The translations under genes were made by a program, and so were the position numbers. Below are positions 38,390 to 50,799 of a stretch of 64,000 nt of DNA, piece after piece. The stretch comes from Leptoclinus maculatus. Taxonomy: Eukaryota; Chordata; Actinopteri; Perciformes; Stichaeidae. How positions within the stretch are numbered: position 1 is the stretch's first letter; every line of letters begins with the position of its first letter. Below the pieces are notes generated by a model. The model made no database searches. It had not been told where the DNA came from and worked only from the letters and a program-made list of their open reading frames with translations. The stretch is from the NCBI GenBank assembly GCA_032191485.1, contig JAVDOI010000002.1, positions 5,112,846 through 5,176,845 on the forward strand. Direction: 5' to 3'.

Positions 38390-38610
38390 AGCTAAGAAAT
38401 TGAAACAGTTGGCAAAAGTAATGGATAAATGGTTGAAATATTAGCTAAAAGTAAAACAAACAGTTGAAATAATTAGCTAAAATGCTGATGAACAAACAGT
38501 TGAAGTATAAGCTAAAGGAAACTGATAAACAGTTGAAACAGTTAGTTCAACGTTTTAAACAGGTTAACGGTTGAAACATTCGATAAAAGTAATGGATACA
38601 TGGTTGAAAA
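38390..38610. repeat. Degenerate tandem repeat, unit about 35-45 bp
   Basis: 'cagttgaaa', 'agctaaaa' and 'aatggataaatggttgaaa' recur in order six or so times with drift. It starts just after the hAT element and a (GA)n run. Non-coding. Confidence 0.75.
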
Positions 38611-40409
38611 TATGTCACGCTTCTGCCAGTAGTAAGACAGAAGTAACTTGAATAATGCAACCTGAACACAGACAGCTCAACTGTATGAAATATTGAAATG
38701 AATTGAAATGAACATACTTGGAACAAAAACTGCGTTGTTTGAGGGCTGTGGGGCTGTGGGCACAAAAAACCGGAAGCGCTGACTTAGTGTCTGTGTTGAG
38801 GTCAGAGGTCAATATACCATAAATGCCCCGTCAGCAAGTGCTGGGATGAGGAAGTGTCCCATGTTTAACCTGTACATCTGCTGTATACACATCGCTCTCT
38901 GAACGAGCCGTACAGCTGTCAACACCAACACTGGAACCGTCTGACCTCATATTTACCGGCACAGCAGACCGTCTGAGACGCGTTAGGATACGTGTGGTTC
39001 ATGCACAAGACTATTATTAAAGGTGCTTCATTAGACATACATTTAAACTGATATTTTAAGTTTCTTGAATCACCCCTTACAGCAGAAATCCACTTCCATG
39101 CTGTATGTTCTCCAATACTGTAGATGTTGTTATTATTTAGCCATACAAAGCTGAAGGGGATACAGCGTATATTTCACCCCTTTAGCGGGTGCAGAGCGGA
39201 TCAAAGCACGATGAAGGGTTGACTGGAAGCTGAGTGAATGTTAATGTGTCTGGTGTCTCTTCCCCGACACCCGAAATTCTATCTTTAAAAAAAAAAAAGA
39301 GACGATTTCAAACGGTTTGCGCTAACGGTCACGTTTTCCTATTTTTGGGAAGATGGCTTGGAATTTACACACAAAGCACGAGTTCAGCACTTGAGTCCTG
39401 TCTCGACACCAGACTCTGTGGTTCAGTCCTGTCTCGACCCTTTTTTGGTAAAAAAAATAAAAATAAAATGTAAATAAAAAGTGCATTCGTGAGCTGAGAA
39501 TAGTCGCTCGTGGTCTCTTTGAGCTTTTTGCGGAGTGGCAAGCAAACCTCCATACATCCAACACATAGGTTACTGTATGCCTGCACTGTATACCGTGGTA
39601 CTGCTAGGACGTAAAAAGAGTCTGGTTTCCTCTCAACACACACACTGGAATTCATGAGCTTCATGAAAGAACAGATTTCTTTGTTGAAGTCGTACTTAGC
39701 TGATGTTTGACATGCTGTAAAATGCTGCCTGTGAAGCTGAACACACAAGCACAGGACTCCCTGCGTCATACCGCTGCCCCAGTGGTCCCTTTCAATACTA
39801 AGTCCCTTCGGTAATCTAATTAGTGGCCTAGGTATTAGCCTGATCCAGCAGACATAAGAAGAGTGGGCTCCGAGGTTGACTTATTGACCTATATAAACAT
39901 GTTAGCATCTCACCGTGTAGCTTTAGTTCAGTCCAGTGCATTGTTTCCACTGAGGAGCCTTGCTAACAATGTGCCGGCTGATGCAGACTGATGCAGAGTT
40001 TACGTTACATAGTGCGGAAAAGTCTGTGCCTTTAAAGAGGCCGGCTCCATTCCTATCTCCAGCCGGTAAATAGGCTTAGCCTTTGCCCTGTCCTGCTTTA
40101 GGACCATGTTGGCGTCAAAACCTCAGCCGATTAATGTGCAGCACAGGGTCGACCCCGATCCCAGACCACTATATGAAATGATAGATTATCGCAAAAAGGA
40201 TATCCATCTTTGAAAAGTACGTTAATCCGGATAACTCTAATCGCCATTTCTTGGCCCTCGCTTCCATTTTCACACGAGTTAATCAATTGACTGTAAAAGC
40301 TACAGACTGCACAGATATTAAATAGTAACTACAGCCATTAATGACGTCGTTGCAATTATGAGCATTGTGCCGTCACCCTTTGGATTTCAGGGAGGTCGTT
40401 TTGTTACAA

Positions 40410-40650
40410 TCTTTGGCGATGTCAGTTGGTCGGTCCGCCACGTTGGTCCACACTGAGATATCTCAACGTCTACTCGATTGATTGTCATGACATTGTGTAC
40501 AAACATTCATGTTCCCCAGAGGAAGAATCCTCATGGCTTTGGTGATCCTCCAGCATATTAGCATTGCCACTGTGAGCATGTTAGCATGCTGACTTTAGCA
40601 TCTAGTTTAAAGCACCGCTGCGACTACAACAGCCTCATCTAGTCCCAATT
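40410..40650. repeat. Teleost interspersed repeat
   Basis: 'cactgagatatctcaacgtc', 'acattcatgttccccagagg' and 'gagcatgttagcatgctgac' are phrases of a high-copy perciform repeat. Part of it recurs at 30020-30135 and inverted at 44680-44870. Confidence 0.75.
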
Positions 40651-41815
40651 TATTCATCTTTTAGCAAAGATATACCAAGATGGAGCGCAAATAGAATGGA
40701 ATTCAATCAGTTAACGAATATAAGAAATGAAGAACAAAAGAATGACACAAGGAACAAAGGCGACCGAGGCCTTCTTCTTTCCCCGTGTCTGTGTGGTTTG
40801 GTGGTAAAGTTGGTCGGTCTGTAAACGTCTCTTGGGTTGTAAAGAGTTCCTGGTTGGATAATTTGAAGAACAACAACGTCTGCTTACGTACCTTCCCGTC
40901 AGCGCTGTGTCATGGCTTTTTCCCCAGGAGCCTTCTTGTCCCGCTTCCAAACAAGCTAATCCGGTATCCTCCCTGTAAATCAACATTTTCCACACGCAGA
41001 GGCCAAATCATTACGAGAGAACCTTCAATCATTACATCACACCAGTTTAGATGCACTGTACTGATCAGGCATGGTATATTCTAATATATACTGAAGTTAA
41101 ATGAAGTTAAAAATACTAGTCTGTGAAGAATTAAGTAACTATTGTCGAGGCATGAAGTCGAAGGCAACTGGACCGGCTATTCGTTCAGTTTGAAGGCGAT
41201 TCTTCAGGGCCAAACAGCTGCGTTTGATTTAGCACGAATGTGATGTTTGACATCATGATGGGGGAGAGCGGGAGGTCACCTACACTTGTTGTTGATTAAC
41301 AACACTTTAACATGAAGAGAGGTCAGGCAGCTTGGCTCTTCAGCTCACAGCTAAAACCTGATTATTGCAGTGATTCATCAAAACACTTTGTAAGTGCTGT
41401 AAGTGCTCCGAATGTCCTTGATTACACCAACGTGCAATTTGCATTACAGAAAGAACAGAACTGCTTGTTTTAAGCTCCCTTTTTCCAATCAAATTCAAAG
41501 TCACAAGAGGCTATATTTTTGCATATTCCAAATGTAATCTAATAAGAGTTTGACGTCTGTTTACTTGTGGCTCTTACACGTGAAAGCAGCGTCTCACATT
41601 GACCTCACAACAAGGCTCATCGCGGGCGTGCTGGGGTTTAGAGGGATAAGCCCGATCAGATCCTTCCAGATGGATCTTTGACGCTGTCTCTCCATTGGGT
41701 TGCACCGCCTCCCAGGTAAGGGAGGGCAGCATGATGGGAACAGGGACAATCAGAGTCAGGGAGGGGGGGGGGGGGGGAGGGGGGTGCCCATGTGACTGGA
41801 AAGAGGAGGATGTGG

Positions 41816-41941
41816 GGATTAGAGATGGAGATATAAAAGCACAACACGGAAAACACGCTTCACATATTCACATAACAAGAAAAGAAGCAATCTCTGTGAG
41901 CAGAGATCGGCGGTGGCCTCTCGGGATATCTGTGACAACAG
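41816..41941 (+). promoter_or_regulatory. pde6h: pde6h promoter and non-coding first exon
   Basis: TATAAAA at 41832-41838 is preceded by GGATTA at 41816-41821, the core bound by photoreceptor OTX/CRX homeodomain factors. A donor ACAACAG|GTGAGA ends a leader exon at 41941, so transcription would start near 41862, giving about 80 nt of non-coding exon. The acceptor TTTCTTTTAG at 42942-42951 begins the ATG exon. The assignment rests on signals and spacing, not on transcript data. A poly(G) run lies just upstream (41762-41777). Confidence 0.65.
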
Positions 41942-42436
41942 GTGAGAACAACCTTATCGACTCAGATGAGGACCACTTAAGAGTTTGACGAGAGGGATTT
42001 AATGCAGATATGCGTTTGTGCATTGTTAGTTAAAACTGTAAACTATGACGTGTTGTACGTGATGTGTGTGTAGGCTGAAGTATAGATGTAGTTCAGAACA
42101 GAAGGACTCTTGAAAGGCGATTCAGTAGAAACTTAAAAGGAGAGGACAGGTGTGTGTGTATTTTCCGTGTAAAGAGGATTGACTTGAGGGCCACGGCAGC
42201 AGATGGCTGATAACATGTTGGGCAGCGGCTCCACAGACTTTGTGAGCCTCACTACAGGCCCTAGATCTGCTGCGGCAGGGGGCACATGTGGTCGAGTTAC
42301 ATAACGACGTGCCATGGCAGGGTGTTTTCCACCCTCTGTCGAATTGCCCTACCAGGATTACCAGTGTCAGATGTCAGATGTCACAGGAAGAACAAGAGCT
42401 CAGACGGGATACCGCTTAAGATCAGGATGGAGATGA

Positions 42437-42469
42437 GGACAGGACAGGACAGGACAGGACAGGACAGAC
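42437..42469. repeat. (GGACA)n microsatellite
   Basis: Six tandem GGACA pentamers within the first intron of pde6h. A (GA)n tract follows at 42839-42887. Confidence 0.95.
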
Positions 42470-42836
42470 GGGGATGTAAGCAGGTCCATTTGAGGAACAA
42501 ACAACACCGTGACATGTGTTGTGATGCCGCCTTCACTAGGTCAGCAAGAGAAAACAATTCACAGATGTCGTCGCTGGAATAGTTTGTAATTCAGTAATCA
42601 GTATCCTGATGTATCTTAAGTATCAAACATCGGCGGTTGAATTTGTTGTCCGAGCTGAAGAGCTAATGGAAAAGTCAGAGGTCCCATTGCACATGGCGTC
42701 CCTGTTGTTCAAGAAGGGCAATTAGTCCGCTGCGGATCAGAGTGGGATTAGAGCTAATCTGGTTGTTTAAACTAATCTGCATGATCTCTTCTGATTGGCA
42801 TTGAGGGCTGGAAGGAAACAGGATTAACAGAGGGCA

Positions 42837-42881
<45 letters not shown>

Positions 42882-42966
42882 GAGAGGACAGAGGAAGCCA
42901 CAGGAGTCAACTGTGATCTCCGTCTGACGTCACATGTCACCTTTCTTTTAGAGACCCTCAGCAGAA

Positions 42967-43331
42967 ATGAACGCCGCCCCCCCTGCAGGAAGCGCCCTGG
43001 CCCCCGCTGCAACGGCCGGCCCCACCACACCCAAGAAGGGACCACCCAAGTTCAAGCAGAGGCAGACCCGTACATTCAAGAGCAAAGCCCCGAAGCCAGG
43101 CCAGAAGGGGTAAACAAAAAAAACATTTATTACATTTATACATGTATTTAGTTGTATTCAATGCAAACAATCAAATTCAGGCAGCTCACCTCTTTTGTTT
43201 TCTCTCCTCGCAGCTTTGGCGACGATATCCCCGGCATGGAGGGCCTCGGCACAGACATCACAGTGGTGTGCCCATGGGAAGCCTTCGGCGACATGGAGCT
43301 CAGCGACTTGGCCAAATACGGCATCATCTAA
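42967..43331 (+). CDS. pde6h: Cone-type cGMP phosphodiesterase inhibitory gamma subunit
   Basis: Two coding exons (42967-43109 and 43214-43331) join in phase to 86 residues. The protein inhibits the photoreceptor PDE6 catalytic subunits and is displaced by activated transducin during phototransduction in the outer segment. The central polycationic stretch GPPKFKQRQTRTFKSKAPKP follows a Pro/Ala-rich N-terminus with the TPKK phosphorylation-type site. GFGDDIPGMEGLGTDITVVC is the nearly invariant core. The C-terminus ends KYGII, the plug that occupies the catalytic pocket. Length fits the family (83-87). The rod paralogue PDE6G is nearly identical in the core; I choose PDE6H because mgp and wbp11 are PDE6H neighbours in human, and because the N-terminus is unlike rod PDE6G. 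The 3' UTR extends to AATAAA signals at about 43577, 43740 (ATTAAA) and 44180. Confidence 0.92.
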
Positions 43332-44179
43332 ACCGGCTGCCTCCCGTGCACCTCTCCTCCGTCCGGCCCTCTCCGCCCCGCCGCCACTCCGTCCCAGCTC
43401 GGCACGCCGCGATAAGACTGCCAGCGAACCCCCTAATGCCCTCTCGTCTATCTACCTCATGCCTCACTCCACTAAGTGGAAGGAGAGCATAAATCATGTT
43501 ATTTTTATATGATTATATGATATTTTTTTATAGTATATATAAATATATATATACTTGGAATGAGAAGACGAGAAAAATAAAACCCCCACATACCGTATAC
43601 CCTACATCCATCTATGATAGTCTTCTCCCGATGTCTCCCCCCCTCCTCATTCGGACTCCCCTCTCCCCCCCCCACACACCCCCAACCCACGGCAATGGAC
43701 GCAAGCAAAACACTAGCTTGTATTTGCTTCTAGCTGTCTATTAAAATGTAAATATTTTGTTCTCAGCGTTGAACCTGGTCTCCCGTCCTACCTTTTGTAC
43801 ATCCTCCCACTTTTGTTTTGCATTGTATTTTCTACTCCACGTGCACAACTGTAACCGTACCGTACTGTAAACACCAAGGGGATGCAAGGAGAGCTACAAT
43901 GCACTTTCACGTGATCACGGAGGATCCACTCCCTTTTATCCCATCCGTCTCTGTCTCTCTCTCTCTCCTTGCTGCTATCTGAAGCCACGCCCCTCCTTAG
44001 AGAAAACAAAGGCATATACTGTATGTTATGTGTTGCACAATACCACAGAAGATGTACTGTGAACTGGTACGTCCTGATAGCCGCAGTAAAATGTGTATAT
44101 TTATAGTACTCGTGTTGCCCGTCTTGTTTTTAATGGAACACCGACATGAAAGATGAAAGCCATGGAATTCATCTCAAGC

Positions 44180-44185
44180 AATAAA
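44180..44185 (+). terminator. pde6h: Distal poly(A) signal of pde6h
   Basis: AATAAA followed by GT- and T-containing sequence, about 850 nt past the stop. Earlier candidates are AATAAA at 43577-43582 and ATTAAA at 43740-43745. Which is used cannot be told. Confidence 0.4.
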
Positions 44186-44189
44186 TGTG

Positions 44190-46580
44190 TCAAACAAAGG
44201 GAAACAAAAAAACAATCATGATTTAATATCACTAATAAGGATCGAGGATGAGATACAAAATGAAAGTATACTCCCCAACGTTTCCCGGCAGTCCTCTAAT
44301 TCAAATTGATGACATTTCCTTCTGCCTCTTAACTCCAATGCTGTCCGAGCACATCTAATAATAATTACCGCTCATTTTAAGGCTTCCTGAAATCGACACA
44401 CTCCCACGTGGCTCTTTGTAGGGCAAGTAAAACAAATCATGGCATTAACAAGAAACAGTGTTCTTTCTCATCTCACAGGGGAAATAAATCATCTGGTATA
44501 GTATAAGATCCAGCTCACACATCACACACTAACAATATTCAAACACTAAGTCCTTACGATGGTATGTCTTGTGTTAAAAATACATTATATTCTAGACATT
44601 ATATAGAATAATATAATTATTTTCTACTTTTGAATATACCCTACATACTGTATATTAAGAGTCTACAGCTATGCTAGCAGATCTGTGAGGCTGTAGCAGA
44701 GCTTTGAGCTACATGCTAACATGAGCACGCTTCAGTCAGCACGGTCACCATCTTGATTTAGCGTGTTAGCATGCTAACATTTGCTGACTATAGCATTAAA
44801 AACAGCACACAGCTGAGGCTGATGGGAATGTCGTTAAGTTTTGCAGATATAACGTGCTGCAGGAATGATTTCTAAAACCCTGAAATGAGTCACTCGTCTC
44901 AAAGTCAATGGGTTTTTTGGTTTGATAGCTGAATTAAGCTCTGAGGTCAACACATGCTAACAAGTGGCTAACATGAGACGTCATCCCGCCTGTAGTCCAC
45001 CTTCACAGCCTTGTTGTGTTTACTCGCACACACGTGACCGTGGTGTTGTTTGTTTAGAGCCTAACTTTAGCTTTTTTTTTTTACATCTGCCGAATGCATT
45101 CACGCTTCATCATATTAGTGGTTTTCATTTGTGAAGATGATCTTGCTGAACAAGACGTGCGACAACACAAAATCCAATGAAAAACTCCCAGTGGCTTTTT
45201 GCCGAGGGAACCAGTGCGATGATAACTTCCTGGTTGGCCTAGAAAAACTACGTCGTGAACCAAAGGAATTGGGCAAATTGAAATTTTGACCTGTTTGTGC
45301 GAGATGAAAAAGTTAAAGGGTCACCCGAGTTATTACAGTTCATCCTGAGGTGGAAATGATTGTGTCTAACATATGTCACGGCAAACCATCCCATCGTTGA
45401 GAAAACAACTGGACATCCCGAAGGAAAAGTCAGGGATCACTAAAGTCAGTAAGATTCATTGACGGTTTGTACAACATTCGTCAGCGACTCCTACAATAGT
45501 TGTTAAGAGTCATGGCCCAACAGGCTGACGGACCACAGCCCAACATTGCTATACACAAAAGACCCAAAAGAGAAATAAGGTTGATAGAATGAAGCTCTGA
45601 AACTGTACAACGACCACGCGGCTTCTGCCACGACGTCCTTTAACACCGCCGTCCCTCAACAACCTTTTCCCAGACACTCGGGTTGCTACGGTTTCTCTTT
45701 CTAAACAGCGACCTGCTGTCAGCCCTGAGCGACAGGTAATCCGTACGCAAATATTCCACCTGTGTGAATTGTGTGGGACACTTCAAACACGTGACGTCAT
45801 GTTTGAATTCCCCTGGTGTCAGGTGACACATCGGGGAGACTAATTAAACTCGTCCCATACGATACACACTTGTATAGATGTACTGTATGTGCATACACTC
45901 TGCTCCTGCAGCAAACAAGCTTGCCGATTTAAAAAGACAAGCGTGTGTTTTGCAGAGTGACTTTACAGTTGAAGAGTGACTTAAGGTTGAAGCGAACACA
46001 CCCTGTAAACTCTTTACTTGTACGGGCACGAGTTGAGGCGTTACGTATGGACTTGCAAAAGACAACAGTTGAAAGCACTCTCCCCCCCGAGGCTAACTCG
46101 CCACCTCCAAATGTTGTTGCTGTGATTTGCCAGTAACTAAGGTGACTGGCCGGTTCGGCTCTGTATCCCGATGAGACCGGGGATGAGTCAGTTGGACTCC
46201 CTCACGACGACGAGACTCTCCCCCCCCCCCCCCCCCCCCATTTTTGTTTCACATGAATATCTCGCGCACGCACTCCACATAATCTCGCACGTTGTCGAGA
46301 TCCGGGATGCAAATTGTTATGGGAAATGGATTCATAACGTAGGGAGGAGTGAACTCTCTCCCTCCCTGTGGGTGTTTGTGTGTGTCATCCCCCTCCAGGT
46401 GTGTGAGCCCCACCTATAGTGTGAGGGAGGGACACAGGGAGACAGGAGGGCTCTGATAGGAAGGTAAGAGTAGGGGTGCAGGTTTCTCTGCTCTTACTCA
46501 ACCTGTTGGATGCAAAGAGAAAAGCAATCTGCTCTTCCCCGGGTGGCTCCAGCGACCTCAGCGACTCCATCGCGCCCCAC
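44190..46580. other. Spacer between pde6h and the GPRC5 gene
   Basis: Contains an inverted copy of the 'gttagcatgctaacatttgc' teleost repeat (about 44660-44880), a poly(C) run at about 46218-46239 and otherwise unique-looking sequence. No gene recognised. Confidence 0.5.
44660..44880. repeat. Teleost interspersed repeat (inverted copy)
   Basis: 'gagtctacagctatgctagc', 'gagctacatgctaacatgag', 'gttagcatgctaacatttgc' and 'cagctgaggctgatgggaat' are the reverse-complement counterpart of the family at 40410-40650. Confidence 0.75.
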
Positions 46581-46639
46581 TTGTCCTCATCTTGCCCTCT
46601 TCCTGTTTCCTGGGGGCTGGCAGAGATATGGCATCAGCA

Positions 46640-46754
46640 GAGGAGGCGCATTAAAGCCGCCCGTTTAGCGCAACGCTTCCAACCAAACTCAAAGACCAAG
46701 ACTTTCGCGGTGGGATTTGGAAGCATTTACTCTCACGTCCCAAACGCGTAACGG
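46640..46754 (+). promoter_or_regulatory. Probable untranslated first exon of the GPRC5 gene
   Basis: A GC-richer stretch ending in a consensus donor AACGG|GTAAGTTC (exon edge 46754). The matching acceptor TTCTTGTCTCAG ends at 47601, 60 nt before the ATG. Upstream sequence lacks a clear TATA box. The start is approximate. Confidence 0.45.
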
Positions 46755-47661
46755 GTAAGTTCACCTTTTTCTTTTCTTTACAAAGATGGCCTCTTTTTGT
46801 GTGGTTTACTTTTAATAGTTTAAGTCATAGTCGCAAAACATGTATTCTATTCAACATCTATTTTTCCTTAAATAAAAGAATACAATTTCTGGAATTCTTG
46901 TGCACTCTGTGTTATCAGTTTTATTATCATTGGCTAAAAAAATCATCATGAAAATGTCATTAATAGGCTCATCAAAACCTCCAAGCCTTTATATTTAGAT
47001 GGAAGTAATCTCCTTCCAGCCATTGTTTTTTTTTTTACAAATCTTGACCTACACAAATGAAGGCCAGTGTGGGGGGCAAAGTTGAGGTGCGGGGGTCATA
47101 TTCACTGAGTGATACTCCTGCTAAAGGTCGTCTTTGATTCTCAAACAAAGGCTCAGTCACAGGCTGGAGGAAGCAGCAATCAGCTATCAGGAGTGAGCAT
47201 CTCTCACCTCCAATCTGAACTGCATGTAAACCCCATGTATGTGTGTGTGTGTGTCCCTGTCTGTCTGTGGCAGTTTTATGAGCTGATGCAGCGGAATAGT
47301 TACCTTTCATGTCTCACCTCCATGTTGCAGTCGTCTCTCCCCCCCCCCCCCCCTCCATTCTCAGCGTCGAACACTCCTCTGCCTTGTTCTGGCATGTTTA
47401 TGCGCTGCCTCCTCCAGCGCTCATGCTGTCAAACCGCTTTCCCCTTTTTCCTGTTTTCCACGCTGTGACCTCTGTGTGTTATCCTGTCATCCATTTCACC
47501 CCGCCGCTTGCTTTCAGCGCCCTCAGTCAATGTTAACGTGCTGAAGGAAAACGTGTACTTCAGTTTGGTGTTGTTGAAATCCTTTGTGCTTCTTGTCTCA
47601 GGAGGAAGGATCTTCTTTATCGAAGGACATTTAAAAGGAAGGAGTGGATTACTAACTAAAC

Positions 47662-50594
47662 ATGAAAATGGCCTTTTTATCTGAGATGCACAAACCCCTT
47701 TTCCCCCTGGTTCTCCTCTTCTACGTCCCCCTCACTTGTCTATGCCAGACAACCAACGACAATTCCACCAACACCACAACCACCTCCTCTCCTTCCTCGA
47801 GTGTTACGCCCCGGAAGGGCGTGCCAGGCTGCGGCAGAGAACTGAACCCCATCTACAGGTACCTGTGCGACCGCCGGGCAGCGTGGGGTATCGTGCTGGA
47901 GACCCTGGCCTCTTCAGGCTTCCTGTTCAGCATGTTGCTCCTCCTTGCCCTGCTGCTCTGGTCCCTGTGGATCTGCGTTTCATCAAGGAACCAGCGCAGC
48001 AGCATCGGCGGCACGGTGGCCTGCATGTCCATGTACTTGTTGGCCACAGCGGGGATCTTTGCCATCACCTTCTCCTTCATCATCCGCCTCACCCCTCAGA
48101 CCTGCCCCACCAGGCTCTTCCTCTTCAGCGTGCTCTTTGCCCTGGCCTTCTCCTGCCTGCTGGCTCGCTGCCTTTCTCTGCTGGGCTTCGCGGCGGCCCG
48201 CGGCTGGGGGGAGCCCGCCCTGGCCCTGGGGCTCTTCACCGTGCAGGTCATCATCTCTACCCAGTGGCTGATCGTAGTGCTGGTCCGGGACAAGAAGCCC
48301 TGCGAGTACAGCCAGGAGGAATTCGTCATGCTGCAGATCTACGTGCTGTGCCTGCTGGCGGTCAGCCTGATCCTCTCCCTGCACTACTTGTACCGCTCCT
48401 GCTTCACGTACAGCTACAGCTACACGGGGGCCGCCCGCCAGCAGGGCCGAGCACGGGCCACGCTGCTCTTCCTCACGCTGCTGCTCTCCGCCTGCATCTG
48501 GGTGGTGTGGATCACGATGCTCGTCAGGGGAAACGCTGAGGTGGACCGTCGGCCGCGGTGGGACGACCCGGTGCTCTCCATCGCCCTGGTGGCGAACGGC
48601 TGGGTGTTACTGATGGGCCACGGGCTGTCCCAGATCGCCATCTTCTGCAGGGGGGAGGCCAAGTCCAAGGATATCCCGCTGAGCTTTGCAGGCTGGACCA
48701 GCCCCAGTGCCGACATCCCAGGACTGGCCAACCCGAAGGAAGGGCAAGAAAACGGAAGCTTTGAGAGTGATAGTGACAAGAGTAGAGGTGAGAAGCTTTC
48801 CTCATTGGCCTAACTGAGAGGCGCTCAACTGAAAGGTTGCGAATCGTGCAAAGGGGCGAAGCTAGACGAGGGGTGTAAAAATGATTAATGCTGCAACTAA
48901 CAATTATATTCTCAATCGATTAAGCAATTAATTTGGATTCGGTACATAAAATGTCAGAAAATAGGATAAAATCGCCGTCACAAGGTGACATCTTCACATT
49001 GCTTGTTAGGTCCGAACCAACAGTAAAAAAACAAAAGATATTTAAAGGTGCAATAAACAGGATTAAGAGCATTAATGTAGCAGCTAACAATTATTATCTA
49101 TGTACCGATATAGTGGAGTAATGTGTGAAGTCCCCCTCCTTCTGTGTGTGTGTTGTAATCTGAGCTTCTCCTTGCTTTGTTGACATAGCCGGGCCAACCG
49201 CGAGTGCTTTTAGTGCATGTGAGCGTGACCCACTGGTTAGCTCAATGCCAGCGCTCTGCACGGCTGTCGTATGATGGTTACAGCTGATAACACCGTCATA
49301 GCACCCACGCTCCGGTTCCCCCCTCAGGTAAACACTGTTAGCTGTTAGATGTTTGCACGGCTAGCTGCTAGCCGCCGGCTCAGGCGGCGCCATGTTGAGA
49401 GCCGTTTGAGAGGCGATCGAAATGCTCCCAATCTCGTAGTTAGCACCTTTAATTTCACAGATGAGGAATAAAACCCAGTAAATATTCATATTTGAGCCGA
49501 AACACAACACAACAGACCAGTTTTTGGCACTGTTTCTTGAAAATTACTTAAACAATTATGATATAGTTGCAAATTAATTGTTTCAGATCTATGAACAATA
49601 ACGCCTCAAGGAATAAAGTCACATAATAAATCTAATTAATTGTAGATACCGGGACAATAATGAGAACCTGGAATGTAGCCTGACAGGACTAGTTAGTAAG
49701 TTAAAAACTTTAAAACCAGACGACAAGGATGTAACTTCTTTCTGAACTGTGGCCACAAGTGACTATTGTGGAATAATAACAAATGATAAAACAACTGCAC
49801 TACAAGAGAAGAGTCATGAAGTTGGCAAACTGACTTTAATATCAGTTACACAACAATATCCATCTGAAGTTTGCTAACGCTAGCAAAAATTAGCCGCTAT
49901 AAGCTAGCGGTCGTACCAGTCCAAGTAAGGCTCCAGCAGCAAAGAAAACTGAGATTGTTAAATTAAGCTTTGGTTTGTTTTTCTGCTTATGAATTCAACT
50001 TTTTTTTTGGCAAAAATGTGTTATTTCTTTTACTTCAGGCTTGTTTTTAAGGCCTTTTTTGTCCACTTCCTGTACAAATAGCACAGCTAAAATGTAAAAA
50101 TAAGACTCTACAAGCGAACAAAAGAGAAAAAAAACACTAACATGGAGCCAACGTTACAAAGTGATTCCCACCGTCTGTCGACTCAGCTCTCAAAGTGTGC
50201 CTTCCGTTATGACGAACAGCACATAATGGACCGATAATGAGCTAACTGCATCGTGTGTCTCCCTTCAGGCAGGAGGACTGAACAATCTCTGCGATCACCC
50301 TACGAGTCCGACTTCTCCGTGGCAGTGAGTAATAAAGCATTAGGATTAACAATCTGACTTTGCAGACTCTACAATTAAGAGCCGTGACCTTTTCCCCTGC
50401 TGGGGGCAATTATAGCCAAGTCACATTGTAAGGTTAATGAACGCTCAGTTTATCACGGCTTACCAACTGCACTGCCGTGATGAATGATTCTATGTTTCTG
50501 TGTTTGTGCGTTTCAGGAAATCGACCCCGACAGAGATTACACCATTCCTCGCCCGCAGACCACCAACTACCTGGAACCTTATGATGAATATTGA
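47662..50594 (+). CDS. GPRC5 family (retinoic-acid-induced) orphan class C receptor
   Basis: Three coding exons (47662-48787, 50269-50324, 50517-50594) join in phase to 419 residues. A signal peptide (about 1-28) is followed by a short Thr/Ser/Asn-rich ectodomain with potential N-glycosylation sites. It lacks the large venus-flytrap module of other class C receptors, as in RAIG proteins. The family signature PGCGRELNPIYRYLCDRRAA leads into AWGIVLET at the first membrane helix. Seven helices are visible at about 74-105, 118-141, 151-176, 185-208, 221-246, 264-288 and 301-329, with IWVVWI in helix 6 and the conserved RWDDP before helix 7. The tail contains SPYESDFSV and DYTIPRP and ends EPYDEY, tyrosine motifs resembling GPRC5A. 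The first exon holds the whole 7TM part, as in the human genes. Ligand unknown. GPRC5A/D type is favoured by the tail and by synteny with human 12p13; GPRC5C is the alternative. Confidence 0.9.
48885..49600. repeat. High-copy fish MITE-like repeat interrupted by a second element
   Basis: 'gctgcaactaacaattatat', 'cataaaatgtcagaaaatag' and 'tgacatcttcacattgcttg' on the left, and 'ggcactgtttcttgaaaatt' with 'attaattgtttcagatct' on the right, are the two halves of one abundant fish repeat. The halves are separated by the insertion at 49042-49452. The whole lies in intron 1 of the GPRC5 coding region. Confidence 0.75.
49042..49452. mobile_element. Nested TIR element
   Basis: Begins TTAAAGGTGC and ends GCACCTTTAA, perfect 10-bp inverted ends, and splits the surrounding repeat, so it inserted later. 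The interior includes 'ggctagctgctagccgccgg'. It has no coding capacity and fits a MITE. Confidence 0.75.
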
Positions 50595-50792
50595 TTAAAA
50601 TGATTTTTCATGTCTGCTTCTTACACACACACACTGATAGACAACACTGTAACTCATGCACTAATCTGTACTTGGCACATGTTTTTTTTCTACCTTTTTT
50701 TGGTGCAAATGTAAATAATTTCTGTTTAGTGTTATAAGAGTTGTTATTTCAAATGTGCCAGTAGGATGTAAAATATTCGGTCCCAAAAATAT

Positions 50793-50798
50793 AATAAA
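50793..50798 (+). terminator. Poly(A) signal of the GPRC5 gene
   Basis: AATAAA about 200 nt past the TGA stop, followed directly by a poly(A) run. Confidence 0.65.
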
Positions 50799-50799
50799 A

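Noticed and set aside
47736..48805. 267-aa and other frames overlapping the receptor exon
   Set aside because: Alternative-frame shadows of the GC-rich GPRC5 7TM exon; proline/histidine-rich with no family resemblance.
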